From: Apium graveolens
Taxonomy: Eukaryota > Streptophyta > Magnoliopsida > Apiales > Apiaceae
Length of the DNA: 64,000 nucleotides
NCBI RefSeq assembly: GCF_009905375.1
Contig: NC_133647.1
Coordinates: 47,922,506 to 47,986,505, forward strand
Reading direction: 5' to 3'
The position numbers were made by a program, and so were the translations under genes. Positions 1 through 11,287 of this stretch are shown here, one piece after another. Under the pieces are notes generated by a model, which saw nothing but the letters and a program-made list of their open reading frames with translations, was not told the DNA's origin and ran no database searches. How positions within the stretch are numbered: the first letter of the stretch is position 1; each line of letters begins with the position of its first letter.

Positions 1-1148
1 ACTTCAAAAAATGAGGACTCCATCATCCTCAAATATAGTTTTGATTCTCAGAACCCTTCAAGAACACCAAGAACAGCTTCTTAAAGAATTTTCAGAAAAT
101 CAAACCTTAATTTCTATATGATACTGAACCCTATTTTTGAAGTATAATATACCAAATTGACCAGAAAAATATTATCTACACGATGGAAGCATCAAATCAC
201 ATTAACAACATCAAGAACAAATTTTCATAATTTAATTATCAAATAATTTGAATATAAATAAATAAATAATAAAATTACCTTAATTACTGCACTAAAATGG
301 TTGATTGATTCAGAAAGAAGATTTCGAGACCTTCGTTTTGATATGTTGCACGCCCGAATCGGAGTTCGATAACGCCTTCGTTCGTGTTTTTGATTCTCGG
401 GAACATATCGGTTTTCTAGATTTTTCTCTATATTTACGGTATTTTTACTAGTTGCAAATGAATAAACGAAATAAATGAAATAAGAAATAGGCTATTTATA
501 TTTACGGAATATTGGTTCGTTATGGATCGTTTTGGATCGTTAAATTAGTTGCTTAGCCGCTAAGTAACTGCAATAACGATCCGATTTGATATCAGTTTTG
601 GATAATTATCTCAACAGGGCTTTTTATAAAACACACTATACGAAAATAATGTGACAATATCTCGTCTTTTGAAAATACGGGTTTCGTTGATTTATCGAAA
701 TGATTTTCGTATCGAAAATTTTGCGCCGAGCCGCGTACGGGTCAAACCGTAATCCGGATCGAAAAAGTCAAAACATGGAAAATGTCCGGAATTACCAGAT
801 TCGGTTAGGAAGGAGTTTTTGGAAGAGTTTCGGGTTGTAAAAACGTAAAAACGGTTGAAGTCGGACGATTCCCGGCTTTATAAAATAATTTTGTAATTAT
901 TCAGAAAATAATTAATAATTCATAAATCATTATAAAATCATCTAACACCCAAAAAATTACCATAAAAATACCTTAATTATCTATATTTTATTGTGGACAT
1001 ATTAAAATTAACATACTCATATTTTATTACATACAAACATCCAAATATTATTATCATACATCAGATAATTCATCAAAAATTCATATAATATTCACATAAT
1101 AATCATATATTGATTCAAATAATTACACTATATTTCCCGGATGTTACA
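1..1148 (-). repeat. G 3' LTR, partial
   Basis: The right end TGTTACA is the inverted form of the LTR start TGTAACATCCGGG. Directly right of it is a polypurine tract on the minus strand (CTTTTAAGGGGGG). The middle resembles B's LTR, with a shared TATA region and shared GAGTTCGATAACGCC-type sequence around 360-380. The left end lies outside the window. Confidence 0.75.
492..500 (-). promoter_or_regulatory. TATA box of the B/G-family LTR
   Basis: TATAAATAG on the minus strand, about 650 bp from the LTR 5' end. The same motif and flank (ATATAAATAGCC) recur at a similar offset in B's 5' LTR (39002-39010) and in solo LTR J (42927-42935). Conservation across diverged copies supports a promoter role. 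Confidence 0.55.
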
Positions 1149-2049
1149 TCCTTCCCCCCTTAAAAGGATTCTGTCCTCAGAATCACGCTAAGGAATAATA
1201 CTGATATTTTTCAAGTATATAACTTTCATTTTCTCAGGTTAATCTCTCAACCTTATATTTTATTTATAACCTTAACGTGTAATATCAATCTTTCCTTTAT
1301 AGCCTCTCGCTAACATCATATTCTATTTGTTGCTTGCCTAACTCAATTCAACTCTCCATCTCCTATAAATAATGGAGCTAACCTAATCCTTCTGGATATA
1401 TACAGATAAATGCCCTATGAATTCGCTATATGGGTAGCAGTGAAGCCAACTGACTTCTATTTATCCTGTCTATTTACATTTTAATTCTCTTTTTCTCTCT
1501 AATTCTAGTAAATCGTGGCTATTGGTGGTTCCAATTGTTACTCGGTGTTGAATTTCATCCTCATATGTTTCTTCGTTCAAATAATCTAATTTGTAATCAC
1601 TTCCCATCGCATTGGAGGCTTTTTAACCGTTCCTATAATCTTCTTCTTCATTTGTAAATGATGCACTGAGACCGGGGCGTATTTACTTTCTGTCATTCTC
1701 GTAACTCGAATCAACCTTCATTTTATACGTAAGGAGCTAAATTACCTTTTTTAGCCATATACATCTAAACATCTTATGAACTCGTTATGCATGTACAACA
1801 GGGTCAACTCATTTGTAACCGTTCTATCTATCTCATTGTCTTGATGGACTAACTTGATTTATACCAATCTGATTTTTTTTCTAATTTTAATAATTTGCGA
1901 TTATGCACCTTCCATTTTCCTGACTGTTCTACTTTACTTCTCACGTGTCCTTCTGTTTGGTTAGTCTAGCCTATAATCGTTTTTAATCGTATTCGAGAAC
2001 CTTTAGCTGATCTCTTGAATTTCTCATCCGTGTGCGCCCGATATACTGA
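1149..2049 (-). pseudogene. Decayed 3' end of gypsy pol (chromodomain region), internally duplicated
   Basis: This begins with the polypurine tract and a GATTCTG hairpin typical of the 3' end of Tekay-like pol. It then aligns loosely to the chromodomain region of B (16120-16250). No open frame survives. A diverged tandem duplication of about 360 bp is visible: GGAGCTA at 1374 and 1733 with similar flanks. The function is lost. Confidence 0.55.
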
Positions 2050-2323
2050 GCTTTATAAAATAATTTTGTAATTATTCAGAAAATAATTAATAATTCATAA
2101 ATCATTATAAAATCATATAACACCCCAAAAATTACCAGAAAAATACCTTAATTTTCTATATTTTATTCTGGACAAAATAAAATTAACATACTCATATTTT
2201 ATTACATACAAACATCCAAATATTATTATCAAACATCAGATAATTCACCAAAAATTTATATAATATTCACATAATAATCATATATTGATACAAATAATTA
2301 CACGATATTTCCCGGATGTTACA
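2050..2323 (-). repeat. G 5' LTR remnant (274 bp)
   Basis: This repeats 875-1148 in the same orientation with scattered substitutions and ends in the same TTTCCCGGATGTTACA. The junction at 2049/2050 marks the deletion that removed the rest of the element. Confidence 0.75.
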
Positions 2324-5300
2324 ATTACAGCCGGTGATCAGCCGCGAAGTAATCCCGAACCTCGCTGGGTTCTAGAACATTAATGGGATCCCTAGGCAAC
2401 TTTTAAGCCTACAAATTAAGAGCGGAAAGGACTTGCGTCTCAGTCCAGATCCACTATTTAAAGAAAATATTTGTCCCCCTTTGGGACTGGAAAACCAAAT
2501 TTTAACCTTTGTATTTTTAGAAACTGATGCCAATTGACAGTTAATTTCGTAAACAGTGACCATCTTTATCAAGGGTTCTAGATCAATTTTGAAGCACCGG
2601 GAATAAGTCCACTAAATTTCAAGGCCATGATCCATTAAACTATACTTTACCAAGGGAATTACAAGGTTTCTATTTATAAGGATTTTGACAATGAGATTTA
2701 GCAAGGTTATCGGATAGTATGAAGGAACAAAGTCAAACTAGGTTCAAGGTAATGGTTCCAGATAAGACATAGATATTAAAATATAAAGAAAGTGAGCATC
2801 AGTTCAAGGTATAACAGAGTATCATGCTTTAGGGTAAGGATATGGTTATCAAGCAATCATGAACAAACGTTAAGGAATAACTGACTTTTAGGTATCAAGA
2901 TAAGGTTACCGAGTATAACTTGTACATGGTTCAACATCACAATTACTTTGGTATACTAGCATGGTATGACTTTTGATTTACTTGCATAAAAATCTTCAAG
3001 TAAAGTTAAACTACTTACAATAAACACTTGAGGATTCATGGAATTTTTATATAATACGAAGATAGATTTGAAACCACTTGGTTCATGTATATCAAGGTGA
3101 ATTAGAATACTCGCATCATATATAAGAACTGGTTATCGCACACTTGCAGTGTAAACAAAAAGGTAGGTTGAATCATTTGCCTTGAGAAAGGCTTGACTTG
3201 ACTGGCAGGTAGGAGCAACTGGAAGCTTTACTCGACTTTAATGGAAAGTTTACCCTCGTCTCGAGATCCTGCACAAATAATAATAACCTCATTATAATAT
3301 ATTCTCACCAACTCAACCTATTTGTAAACCGAAATTATACACAATGGCTCTTAGGCCTATATACACACATATTTACAATCACCTTATAATCATAATAGTA
3401 CACATAGCCACATATGCTCACATACCATATTTAAGTACAAAATAATATAGCATACACTATATTGCATCACTAAGCTTGGATGATCTCACTCTATTTACTT
3501 AAGTTACTTGGTCGCTAAACTAGACAAACCTCCAAATTTTGACCTCCTAACTCGAAGTGCCTTTACTAAACCATCCAATTCATATTGACCCTGACTTGGG
3601 CCTTCCACTCTACTTACTTTAAGCTATCTTTGAACTGTGGTGGTCAACCAAATCTTCACTCATAAGTGCTCTAAAACTATGTGATAGGTGAATGTGCTCA
3701 TTATAGTGATTTCAGGATGACATCTATGGTTTCTTGGGTGAATTTGACACTCTTACACTTCAAGTTTACCTCTAAAACTTCTACACTAGACTCTTCTAAT
3801 CATAAGTCAACTCCCAAACTTGGTGTGCCTCAAAGGCCTAGCTTGGACCTCCCTAGGCCTAAGCTTAAAGTCCACGCTTCCCCTGTTTTCTAGACAGAAA
3901 AGGGTCCTGATTTGAATTAACTTATGACACATGATTCTAACTCAAATCCTATGAATTATGGCTGTAAAAACTCCCTTGACACTCCCTCTAACGAAGGCCA
4001 AATAGGGCCTAATGAGGGCCTACCTATGACATGGTCAAAATTCCCATTTCTAAGTTGTTGCAAAACTGTCCCCTGCTGGACAGATTTAGTGCTTTTACTC
4101 GTGCACCTAACCAAACGACCTACAAACCTCTAACAAACACCTAAAACCTAATGTATACTCCTAGTGCTAACTTCTGGTGACTTGGGCCTCAAAGTGCATG
4201 ACAATGACAAGGTCAAATCTCACTCTAAACCTCATGGTACCAAACTGAAATTCTGCAGAATCTAATGCTCCCCTTTCCACCATGATTCTCACTTGACAAA
4301 CCCAACCAAACATCAATCAAAACCGAAACCTAACCTCAACCAAGGAAATATACTGAACTACTACTCCCACACTCAATATTGTCTTAGTGGAGATCATCCT
4401 TACCTAAGGTGCAATATAGCAAAACAAGAGTTAACACAATACACTAATTACAAGTCATCAAGTTTTTGAAAATAACAACTTATATTCTCTATATATATTT
4501 GAATTAAAATCAAATATCAAGGATCACGAATCAAAATCAATCTCTTAACTCAACTGAAATTAAATCCTATTAACAATTATCAATCTAAATGATCAAGAAC
4601 TTTCAAAAATCATGAGTTGAATCTATGCATGCATGCCTTCGAATTTATAAGTCAAAACAATATGATTTCCATAATAAATTTTATCATAAAATCAACATGC
4701 AAGCCTAGCATTAACCATATCTATATGATCACTTAGCATGCAAAGGGTTTTATCAAGTTTTTACTTCCAAAACCAAGCTATCATCATATAAACGTTCAAA
4801 ATCAACAAGGCCATAAAGAAACATCATTAAGAACCATTCATTCGGCTCCCTTATGGTCATAGCCGAATGAAATGGAAGAGAAATGACCATTAAAAACAAG
4901 AGCTTCACTCTCATGACTTGGAATTTCACCATTCCTTGTAGTTCCCTCAATAATACAACCTTAAATCCATGAGAATCAAGATTGTATTTTGAGTTCTAGT
5001 TAAAACTATGACATGCAAGATCAAAACTTAAACTTTTCACTCTAAATTTTTTGGAATATATATGTACAACATATAGGGAGTAAGATTATTTGAATATAGG
5101 ATGGATGTTTGAGTGAAAGAATGAAGAAAAGAAGGGGGTGGGGGCTTCGGCTATGGGAAGACCGAGAGGGGGGTTGAGCCGAGAGGGAGGAGAAGAGAGG
5201 GAATAGAGAGTGAGGTGAGGGTGGAGTGTGGAGTGAAAAATGAGATGATCATAACAACTTGTGCTTGTTGTATGGTTTTGATTTGACCAAATGTGAGTGG

Positions 5301-5834
5301 AATTAGTAATTAACAAAAGTAACCCTCTAGCAAGAATTGGGGCATTTTGCAGATAAGGACAAATAAGTAATTTGGCTAGTAAAATGAGAGTTAGTGGGGT
5401 TGGAATTGTCTTTTTAGCCCTTTAAGTTAATGGGAGGGTATTTGCATGCAAGGGTATCCATGTAAATTGCTAATTACTAAACAACTAATTTTTAAAGATT
5501 TACTTTTATAAAATAAAAAAAAAACTCAAAAATTATAAAAATTGTACCATAAAATAACTTGGATTTTTAGAAATTTTATGAGATCAATTTTGTGATTTGT
5601 AAACGAAATAATTTTAAAAGATAATTTTCCCATGGTAAAGAATATTCTCTATGAATCAAGAATAAGAGCAATTAATAAAACTCTCGCTTTGAAAAATTCA
5701 TTTTTTTAAATAAAGCAATTTATAATACAGCAAATTCCATTCACACAAATGTACAATCAATAAATATATTTATAATCGACTCTAAGGTTATACAAAGTTC
5801 GCAAATAATATTACACAAAATGTCGGTCGTAACA
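2324..5834 (-). repeat. A 3' LTR (interrupted at left by G)
   Basis: It matches 11740-15225 along its length and ends in TGTCGGTCGTAACA (element sense TGTTACGACCGACA). No gene lies here; the short ORFs are not conserved between the two LTR copies. It contains an 11-bp stem inverted repeat (4837-4871) and a purine-rich stretch (about 5095-5250). Confidence 0.9.
4837..4871. repeat. Inverted repeat (hairpin) in the A LTR
   Basis: TTCATTCGGCT and AGCCGAATGAA form a perfect 11-bp stem around a 13-nt loop. Both arms are unchanged in the other LTR (14253-14263 and 14277-14287), where only the loop has a substitution. Confidence 0.7.
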
Positions 5835-5851
5835 TCCTCTCCCCCTTAAAG
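5835..5851 (-). promoter_or_regulatory. A polypurine tract
   Basis: On the minus strand this reads CCTTTAAGGGGGAGAGG, directly upstream of the 3' LTR start. That is the expected position for the plus-strand primer. A 7-bp hairpin, GATTCTG/CAGAATC, lies next to it (5852-5869). Confidence 0.75.
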
Positions 5852-5869
5852 GATTCTGTCCTCAGAATC

Positions 5870-6288
5870 TAAGAGAACAGATGAGGATACCGGGAACGCA
5901 TATCAGACTCTAACTCCCAAGTTGACTCTTCGACCTTGGGGTTCCTCCAAAGTACTTTTACTAACTTCACCGACTTATTTCTAAGACTCTTTGCTTGCCA
6001 GTCGAGTATTTTGACAGGTTGCTCCACAAATCACAGGTCTTCCTGAATTTCTATAGGTTCATATTATATCACATGGTTGGCATCAGGATTGTACTTCTTA
6101 AGAAATGACACATGAAACATATTATGCACATGCTGATACTGAGGCGGTAAGGATAACTCATAAGCCACCTTCCCCACTTGACTCAAAATTTCAAAAGGAC
6201 CAATATATCTAGGCGCTAACTTCCCTTTTTTGCCAAATCTAGAAAATACTTTCCTTGGTAATACTTTCAGCAAAACGGCTTCACCCAC
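5870..6288 (-). pseudogene. A integrase C-terminus (GPY/F module) and chromodomain
   Basis: The segment 6288-6064 is open and shows [19 protein letters not shown], the GPY/F module, then [13 protein letters not shown]. After a stop the frame resumes toward 5870 with a chromodomain-like tail in which VLWRNP and STWELESDM can be read. Chromodomains at this position define chromoviruses and are thought to guide integration into heterochromatin. A start codon is absent, as expected for a polyprotein piece. Confidence 0.8.
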
Positions 6289-6369
6289 TTGGAACCTGAC
6301 ATCCTTACACGCTGGATCCGCATACTTTCTTTACCTATCTTGTGCAGCAAGTAACCTCTTCTGAATTAA

Positions 6370-7240
6370 TTAGACTGTCTCATGTAATTGTTGTACCAAT
6401 TCTGGGCCTAGAATCTTTCCTTCTCCCCCTTCATCCCAACTAGTTGGTGATCTGCATTTCCATCCGTATAAAGCTTCGTATGGTGGCATGCCAATACTGG
6501 AGTGATAGCTGTTGTTATAGGAGAATTTTACTAATGCCAGGTGGTCGTCCCAACTTCCCGCAAAATCAATTACACAACTGCGCAACATGTCTTCGATTGT
6601 TTGAATTGTCCTTTCGCTTTGATCATCAGTCCGCGGATGATACGCCGTACTCATGTTTAACTTTGTGCCAAGACTTTCTTGAAATTGCTTCCAGAATCTC
6701 GAGTTAAATCGGGGATCTCTGTCTGAAACTATCGATACGGGCACACCATGTCTTAATACGATTTCACGCACATACAGATGGACCAATCTGTCCAATAAAG
6801 ACTTCTCATTAATTGGAAGAAAATGCGCCGAATTTGTAAGGCGATCAACTATAACCCATATAGTGTCATGTCCGAATTTCATTCGTGGTAATCCCACTAT
6901 AAAGTCCATATCAATATTTTCCCATTTCCATTCTGGAATCTTTAGGGGCTGAATTAATCCGCTTGGTCTTTGATGTTCTTCCTTCACTTTCTGACAAGTA
7001 TAACACTTCGCAACCCAGTTTGCCACTTCTCGCTTCATATTTGGCCACCAAAATTTCTACTTCAAGTATTGATACATCTTGTGCTTCCTGGATGGATTTA
7101 AAATCTTGAATTGTGGGCTTCTTGCAATATCTCATCCTTCAATTCAGGTACATGAGGAATCCAAATTCTCGAGGAGAACCTTAGTATATCTTGCTCATCC
7201 CTTTGAGTACCAATCTCTTCTCCGGTTAGTTGGTTATTCT
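6370..7240 (-). pseudogene. A integrase core
   Basis: The segment 7038-6370 is open for 222 codons. It has the end of the zinc-binding HHCC region (CYTCQKVKEEH) and the DDE core: D in NIDMDF, D in SDRDPRF and E in QSERTIQ. The part upstream to about 7240 is in another frame with stops, so the HHCC N-terminus is broken. The enzyme would insert element cDNA into host chromatin. It sits between RNase H and the GPY/F module, the standard gypsy order. Confidence 0.85.
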
Positions 7241-7241
7241 C

Positions 7242-7802
7242 TTACTTCATCGCTTCTTCCTGACATTTCTTTATCTTTTCCAATAATGTTGGCTGAAAAG
7301 TCATTGTACGATAAACCTCTTCAGCTATTCCACAATCACAAATTTCCAATTCAAATCTCTTAATCTCTTCAGACAATTCCTTTGGTATTGCTATCATATT
7401 CAACCTTTTCTTCCTACTCAAAGCATCGGCTACCACGTTCGCCTTTCCCAGATGATAATTTATCGAACAATCATAGTCCTTAATCAATTCCAACCATCTT
7501 CTTTGCCTCATGTTGAGCTCCTTCTGAGTGAAAATATACTTTAAACTCTTGTGATCCGTGTAGATCTCAAACTTTTCCCCGTAAAGGTAATGTCTCTAAA
7601 TCTTAAGTGCAAATACTATAGGTGCTATTTCCAAGTCGTGCGTAGGATACTTCAATTCATGTGGTTTTAACTGTCTTGACGCATACGCAATCACCTTACT
7701 GTGTTGCATTAGCACACAACCCAGTCTTTTATGTGAAGCATCACTAAAAATCACAAAGTTTCCTCGATCGTCTGGTAATACTAACACTGGAGCTTTAACC
7801 AA
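7242..7802 (-). pseudogene. A RNase H and integrase linker
   Basis: Two open pieces lie in the same frame as RT, split by a stop near 7594. The first (7802-7596) has [15 protein letters not shown] and [11 protein letters not shown]. The second (7511-7242) has [20 protein letters not shown] and VVADALSRK, typical of the end of gypsy RNase H. The domain would remove the RNA strand during reverse transcription. A stop near 7804 separates it from RT. Confidence 0.8.
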
Positions 7803-7805
7803 CCT

Positions 7806-8561
7806 CTACTTTAATTCTTGAAAGCTATCTTCACATTTTGCATTCCATTCGAACTTTTCATTCTTCCTAGTCAACTTAGTCAATGGCGTGGCGATTTTCG
7901 AGAAATCTTTGACAAATCTTCTATAATATCCTGCCAATCCTAGAAAACTTCGCACTTCCGTAGGTGTCTTTGGCCTCTCCCAACTCATGATCGCCTCAAT
8001 CTTTGTCGGATCTACTTTAACTCCTTCACTTCCAATAACATGTCCTAAAAATTGAACCTCATTTAACCAAAACTCACATTTAGAAAACTTGGCATACAAC
8101 TTCTCTTGTCGGAGTATCTCCAATGTTATCCATAGATGCTGCATATGTTCCTCTTTCGACTTTGAATAGATAAGAATGTCATCCATGAATACCACTACAA
8201 ACTTGTCTAAATACTTTTTAAATACCCGATTCATCAGATCCATAAATGCTGCCAGAGCATTAGTCAACCTAAAAGGCATTACTAAGAATTCATAATGTTT
8301 GTATCTTGTCCTGGATGCTGTCTTTAGGATGTCTTCTTCTTTGATCTTTAATTGATGGTATCCTGACCTTAAATCAATCTTGGAAAAGCACTTTGCTCCT
8401 TTCAGCTGATTAAATAGGTCATCTATTCTTGGTAGCGGGTATCGGTTCTTAATCGTCATCTTATTCAACTCCCGATAATCTATACATAACCTCATGCTTC
8501 CATCTTTCTTCTTTACGAACAGAACAGGTGCTTCCCATGGCGACGTACTTGGCCGTATCAC
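7806..8561 (-). pseudogene. A reverse transcriptase
   Basis: The 251 open codons start within the polyprotein at [20 protein letters not shown], followed by [10 protein letters not shown] and the catalytic FMDD box (8178-8189, the gypsy form of YMDD). [10 protein letters not shown] and [12 protein letters not shown] follow. The core is intact. It is out of frame with the upstream protease piece and ends at a stop before RNase H, so the polyprotein cannot be made as one chain. Confidence 0.88.
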
Positions 8562-8680
8562 TCCTTTTCCAACAATTCTTGTAGCTGGCTCGCCAACTCT
8601 TTCATTTCTGCTGGTGCCATCCTATATGGGGCCTTCGAAACTGGTTTCGTTCCTGGAGCAAGGTTGATCTCAAACTCGAT

Positions 8681-9517
8681 TTATCGATCTGACGGTAGTT
8701 CATCTGGAAACACATCTGGAAATTCGTTGACTACGGGAATATCTTCTATGCTGAGGCTGTCTATTTCTGAATCTACTACATAGGCTTGGAATGATTCACA
8801 ACCTTTCCTAAGCAACTTCTTATCCTGGACGATTGTAAGAAACAGTCGCTCTTGCCTATGTCCCTTAAATACCATTTTCTCTCCACTCTCCGTCTCTAAG
8901 TACACCCTCTTGGACTTACAATTTATCTGAGTGTTATTCTTCCCTAACCAATCCATGCCTAAGATTATATCAAACTCCCCCAATTTGAAAATTATCAAGT
9001 CGGCTGAAAATTTATGTCCCGAGATATCAATCTCATACTTAGGACAGAATTGACTCACAGGAACCTTCTCTTGATTCGCAATTACCACATTTATTACCTC
9101 GTTCATAGCCATTTTATCACATTGAAGTTTATCAACTAAAGTTTCTGATATAAAAGATCTCATCGCTCCAGAATCATTCAATACTTTAGCTTCGACATTA
9201 TTTAATAAAAGTGTACCTGCTATCACCTCAGAATTTTGAACAGCGTCCTTTATTTTTAAATCGAATGTCCTTGTCGTTGCTTGCGGAGTTGTTGTAGGTG
9301 GTGGAGGTAATGCCAATACCTCAGCTGACATGCTTGCACTAGTACTTGCTACATTCATCAAAGCCGTGACTGGTCCGGTTGACTTGCACTCCCTAGCTAT
9401 GTGTCCAGTCTTTCCACACTTGTAGCATGTAACTCCCGGCTTCGGTATCTTACACTCTTTAGCCAAATGTCCCTTCTGGTTGCATCTATAGCATGTCATG
9501 TTCAGCTTATTACACAC
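8681..9517 (-). pseudogene. A gag zinc knuckles and aspartic protease
   Basis: The 278-codon frame has two CCHC knuckles, CYRCNQKGHLAKEC and CYKCGKTGHIAREC (about 9493-9386). A retropepsin-like domain follows, with the active-site triplet in NDSGAMRSF (about 9165-9179) and ILGMDWL. The knuckles bind RNA in gag and the protease processes the polyprotein. The frame is the same as the gag piece 10093-9608 but is separated by a stop, and the shift to RT falls between 8680 and 8562. Confidence 0.85.
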
Positions 9518-9607
9518 TCCGGGGTGTCTTTTTCCATAATGCTTGCATTCTGATCTCTGAAATCTATTTTCTCCAACTTGCCCTTGGCTTGCATGGTTGT
9601 TCCCCTT

Positions 9608-10469
9608 TTATTCTTGTCTTTTATTCAAATTTCCCTTCTTCTGAAAATTTCCGCCTCTGTGGAATCCAATCCTTTTCACACTCCTTTCTTGTGAGCTTCC
9701 AGCTTCATACTTTTCTCCATAAAATGGAACCTTTCTCTTCTTGTTATCCTTTTCCTTCCTTGACTGCATCCCAATACTCTCAATCAGAGCAGCTTTCTGT
9801 ACTACTCCTACATAAGTATCAAGCTCAAACATAGCCACTCTATCTCTGATCCAAGACACTAACCCTTGTTGGAATCTCTTTGCTTTTTCCTCCTCACTGT
9901 TGGTATACTTTGTCACAAACCTTGACAGCTCCGTAAATTTCTTCTCATACTCCAATACAGTCATACTCCCTTGCTTCAATTCAAGAAATTTAAGCTCCAT
10001 CTGATTCTGCATGTACTTAGGGTAATACTTTTCCAGAAATAACTTCTTAAATCTTTCCCAAGAAACTTGCTGATTTGCCTCCATAGCTTTCACTGAATCC
10101 CACCAATAGATGACTTCGCCCTTTAGGAAGTAAGTAGCATATGGTGTCTTCTAATCGTCCCCTAACTGTACAATTCAAAAGCTCTTTCCATTTCCTTAAT
10201 CCATGTGTTATCTATTACTGGATCAGTGGTATCATGAAATGCAGGTGGGTTCACATTCTGAAAAGCCTTGAAAGTGACAACTTGTCGAGGTGGTACTGGT
10301 GGATCAGGTGGTTGGTGTGGTTCACGGTTATCTTGATTTTCAAATTGTGTTGAAGAATTCTTTGTTTTTGAGCTATATCATTTCTTTGCTGTTGTAAGGT
10401 TTCCAGTAATCGAAGAATATTAGGATTTGTAGTAGATGTGGTTGTTGGGTTCTTCTTTTTGGGTGGCAT
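9608..10469 (-). pseudogene. A gag (capsid region)
   Basis: It starts at ATG 10469 (MPPKKKN). A frameshift follows near 10330, after which VNPPAFHDTTDPV and WIKEMERAFEL can be read. The main Retrotrans_gag block is open at 10093-9608: SWERFKKLFLEKYYP, FLELKQGSMTV, then RFQQGLVSWIRDRV. The protein would form the cytoplasmic virus-like particle. A stop at about 9605 precedes the zinc knuckles. Confidence 0.82.
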
Positions 10470-10775
10470 GATCCTGAAATAATAGTTATATCAAAACAGG
10501 TATGAACAATAAGAAGGTAGGGTGTCACATGACATTCTATTCACATATGAGGTCGGGTTTCAAATTAAGCAATAAGGGTGATGCATATAAAGGCGTAAAA
10601 ACAATTGAAAGCAAATAGAACGATAGTGCATAATAATTGAAATTTTAAGGTCAAGGTACATCAAGATTAGAATAAAGTCTGAATCTAGGAATAACATGCT
10701 AGTTTAAAGGAAACAACAGGGAATTCTACAAAGTCCAACGATACAACAACATGAAAGGTAGATAATGGAAAAAAA
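10470..10775 (-). other. A leader between upstream ORF and gag
   Basis: AT-rich and non-coding. I see no conserved motif here. Confidence 0.5.
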
Positions 10776-11078
10776 CTAAGGCTCCACTCTGTCAGAACGG
10801 GGTCTGGTAGTCTTATCATCTCGAAGCGTCTTCACAATACTCTGGAGCTCGTCCGCAACCATCTGGATGATATACTGGCTGGTACGGTCTCGGTGTGATG
10901 GCATCTCATCAAGCTTAGTGTTGAAGTACTGAACCAAAGTCTCAAGTCTCGCAGTCATCTGCTCCTTAGGTTTTCCCTCATAGTTTCGGCTGTCCGGATA
11001 CACATTCTTCAATCGGTCTAACAGTCGATCGTACTTGCCCTGAAGCATGTCGAACTTGCGCCTCAACTCAGCATACAC
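10776..11078 (-). CDS. A upstream ORF (ORF0), unknown function
   Basis: One hundred or more codons lie between the primer site and gag, in element sense. The 11078 boundary is a GTG; the frame stays open further upstream (EPTDTIALSVYAELRRKFD) and I see no convincing ATG, so the start is unknown. The product is charged and likely helical: LRRKFDMLQGKYDRLLDRL, then QMTARLETLVQYF and VADELQSIVKTLRDD, with no membrane segment. B and F have ORFs in the same position with a similar layout (a tyrosine-led helix, a leucine/arginine helix, and a C-terminal hydrophobic helix). They share little residue identity by eye. I do not recognise a known family. Confidence 0.5.
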   Translation of the reverse strand: MYAELRRKFDMLQGKYDRLLDRLKNVYPDSRNYEGKPKEQMTARLETLVQYFNTKLDEMPSHRDRTSQYIIQMVADELQSIVKTLRDDKTTRPRSDRVEP

Positions 11079-11270
11079 GGATAAAGCAATGGTGTCAGTC
11101 GGCTCAAAGGATGATGAGGAATGCGCCCTTTGCTGACAAACAATGCATAGATATATATATAAGAGGAGTATTAATAATAGATTCGCTTAACCTACTCTCT
11201 CACATAATATCCTATAACTTATACATATATCCTATAACCTATTTGGGCTATCCATGGACTCTAAACTGTA

Positions 11271-11282
11271 GCTCTGATACCA
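11271..11282 (-). promoter_or_regulatory. A primer binding site (initiator tRNA-Met)
   Basis: The minus strand reads TGGTATCAGAGC, complementary to the 3' end of plant initiator tRNA-Met. It lies 5 bp inside the 5' LTR boundary at 11288, fixing that LTR end and the element's orientation. Confidence 0.9.
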
Positions 11283-11287
11283 AAACC

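Larger units (their letters stand above)
1..2323 (-). mobile_element. G: truncated gypsy-type LTR retrotransposon nested in A
   Basis: A B-family-related gypsy element read on the minus strand and running off the left edge. It has a partial 3' LTR (1-1148), 901 bp of decayed internal DNA, and only the first 274 bp of its 5' LTR (2050-2323). The terminal 274 bp of the two LTRs align without a net length change (875-1148 against 2050-2323). Most of the 5' LTR and nearly all of gag-pol are deleted. Its right end is followed directly by LTR sequence of A (ATTAC at 2324), so G appears inserted in A's left LTR. The matching TSD should lie left of the window. No intact coding capacity is present. 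Confidence 0.75.

Noticed and set aside
3681..4133. Plus-strand ORFs in A's 3' LTR with partial counterparts at 13097-13444
   Set aside because: The frames end at different places in the two LTR copies and lie antisense in an LTR, so they are not a gene.
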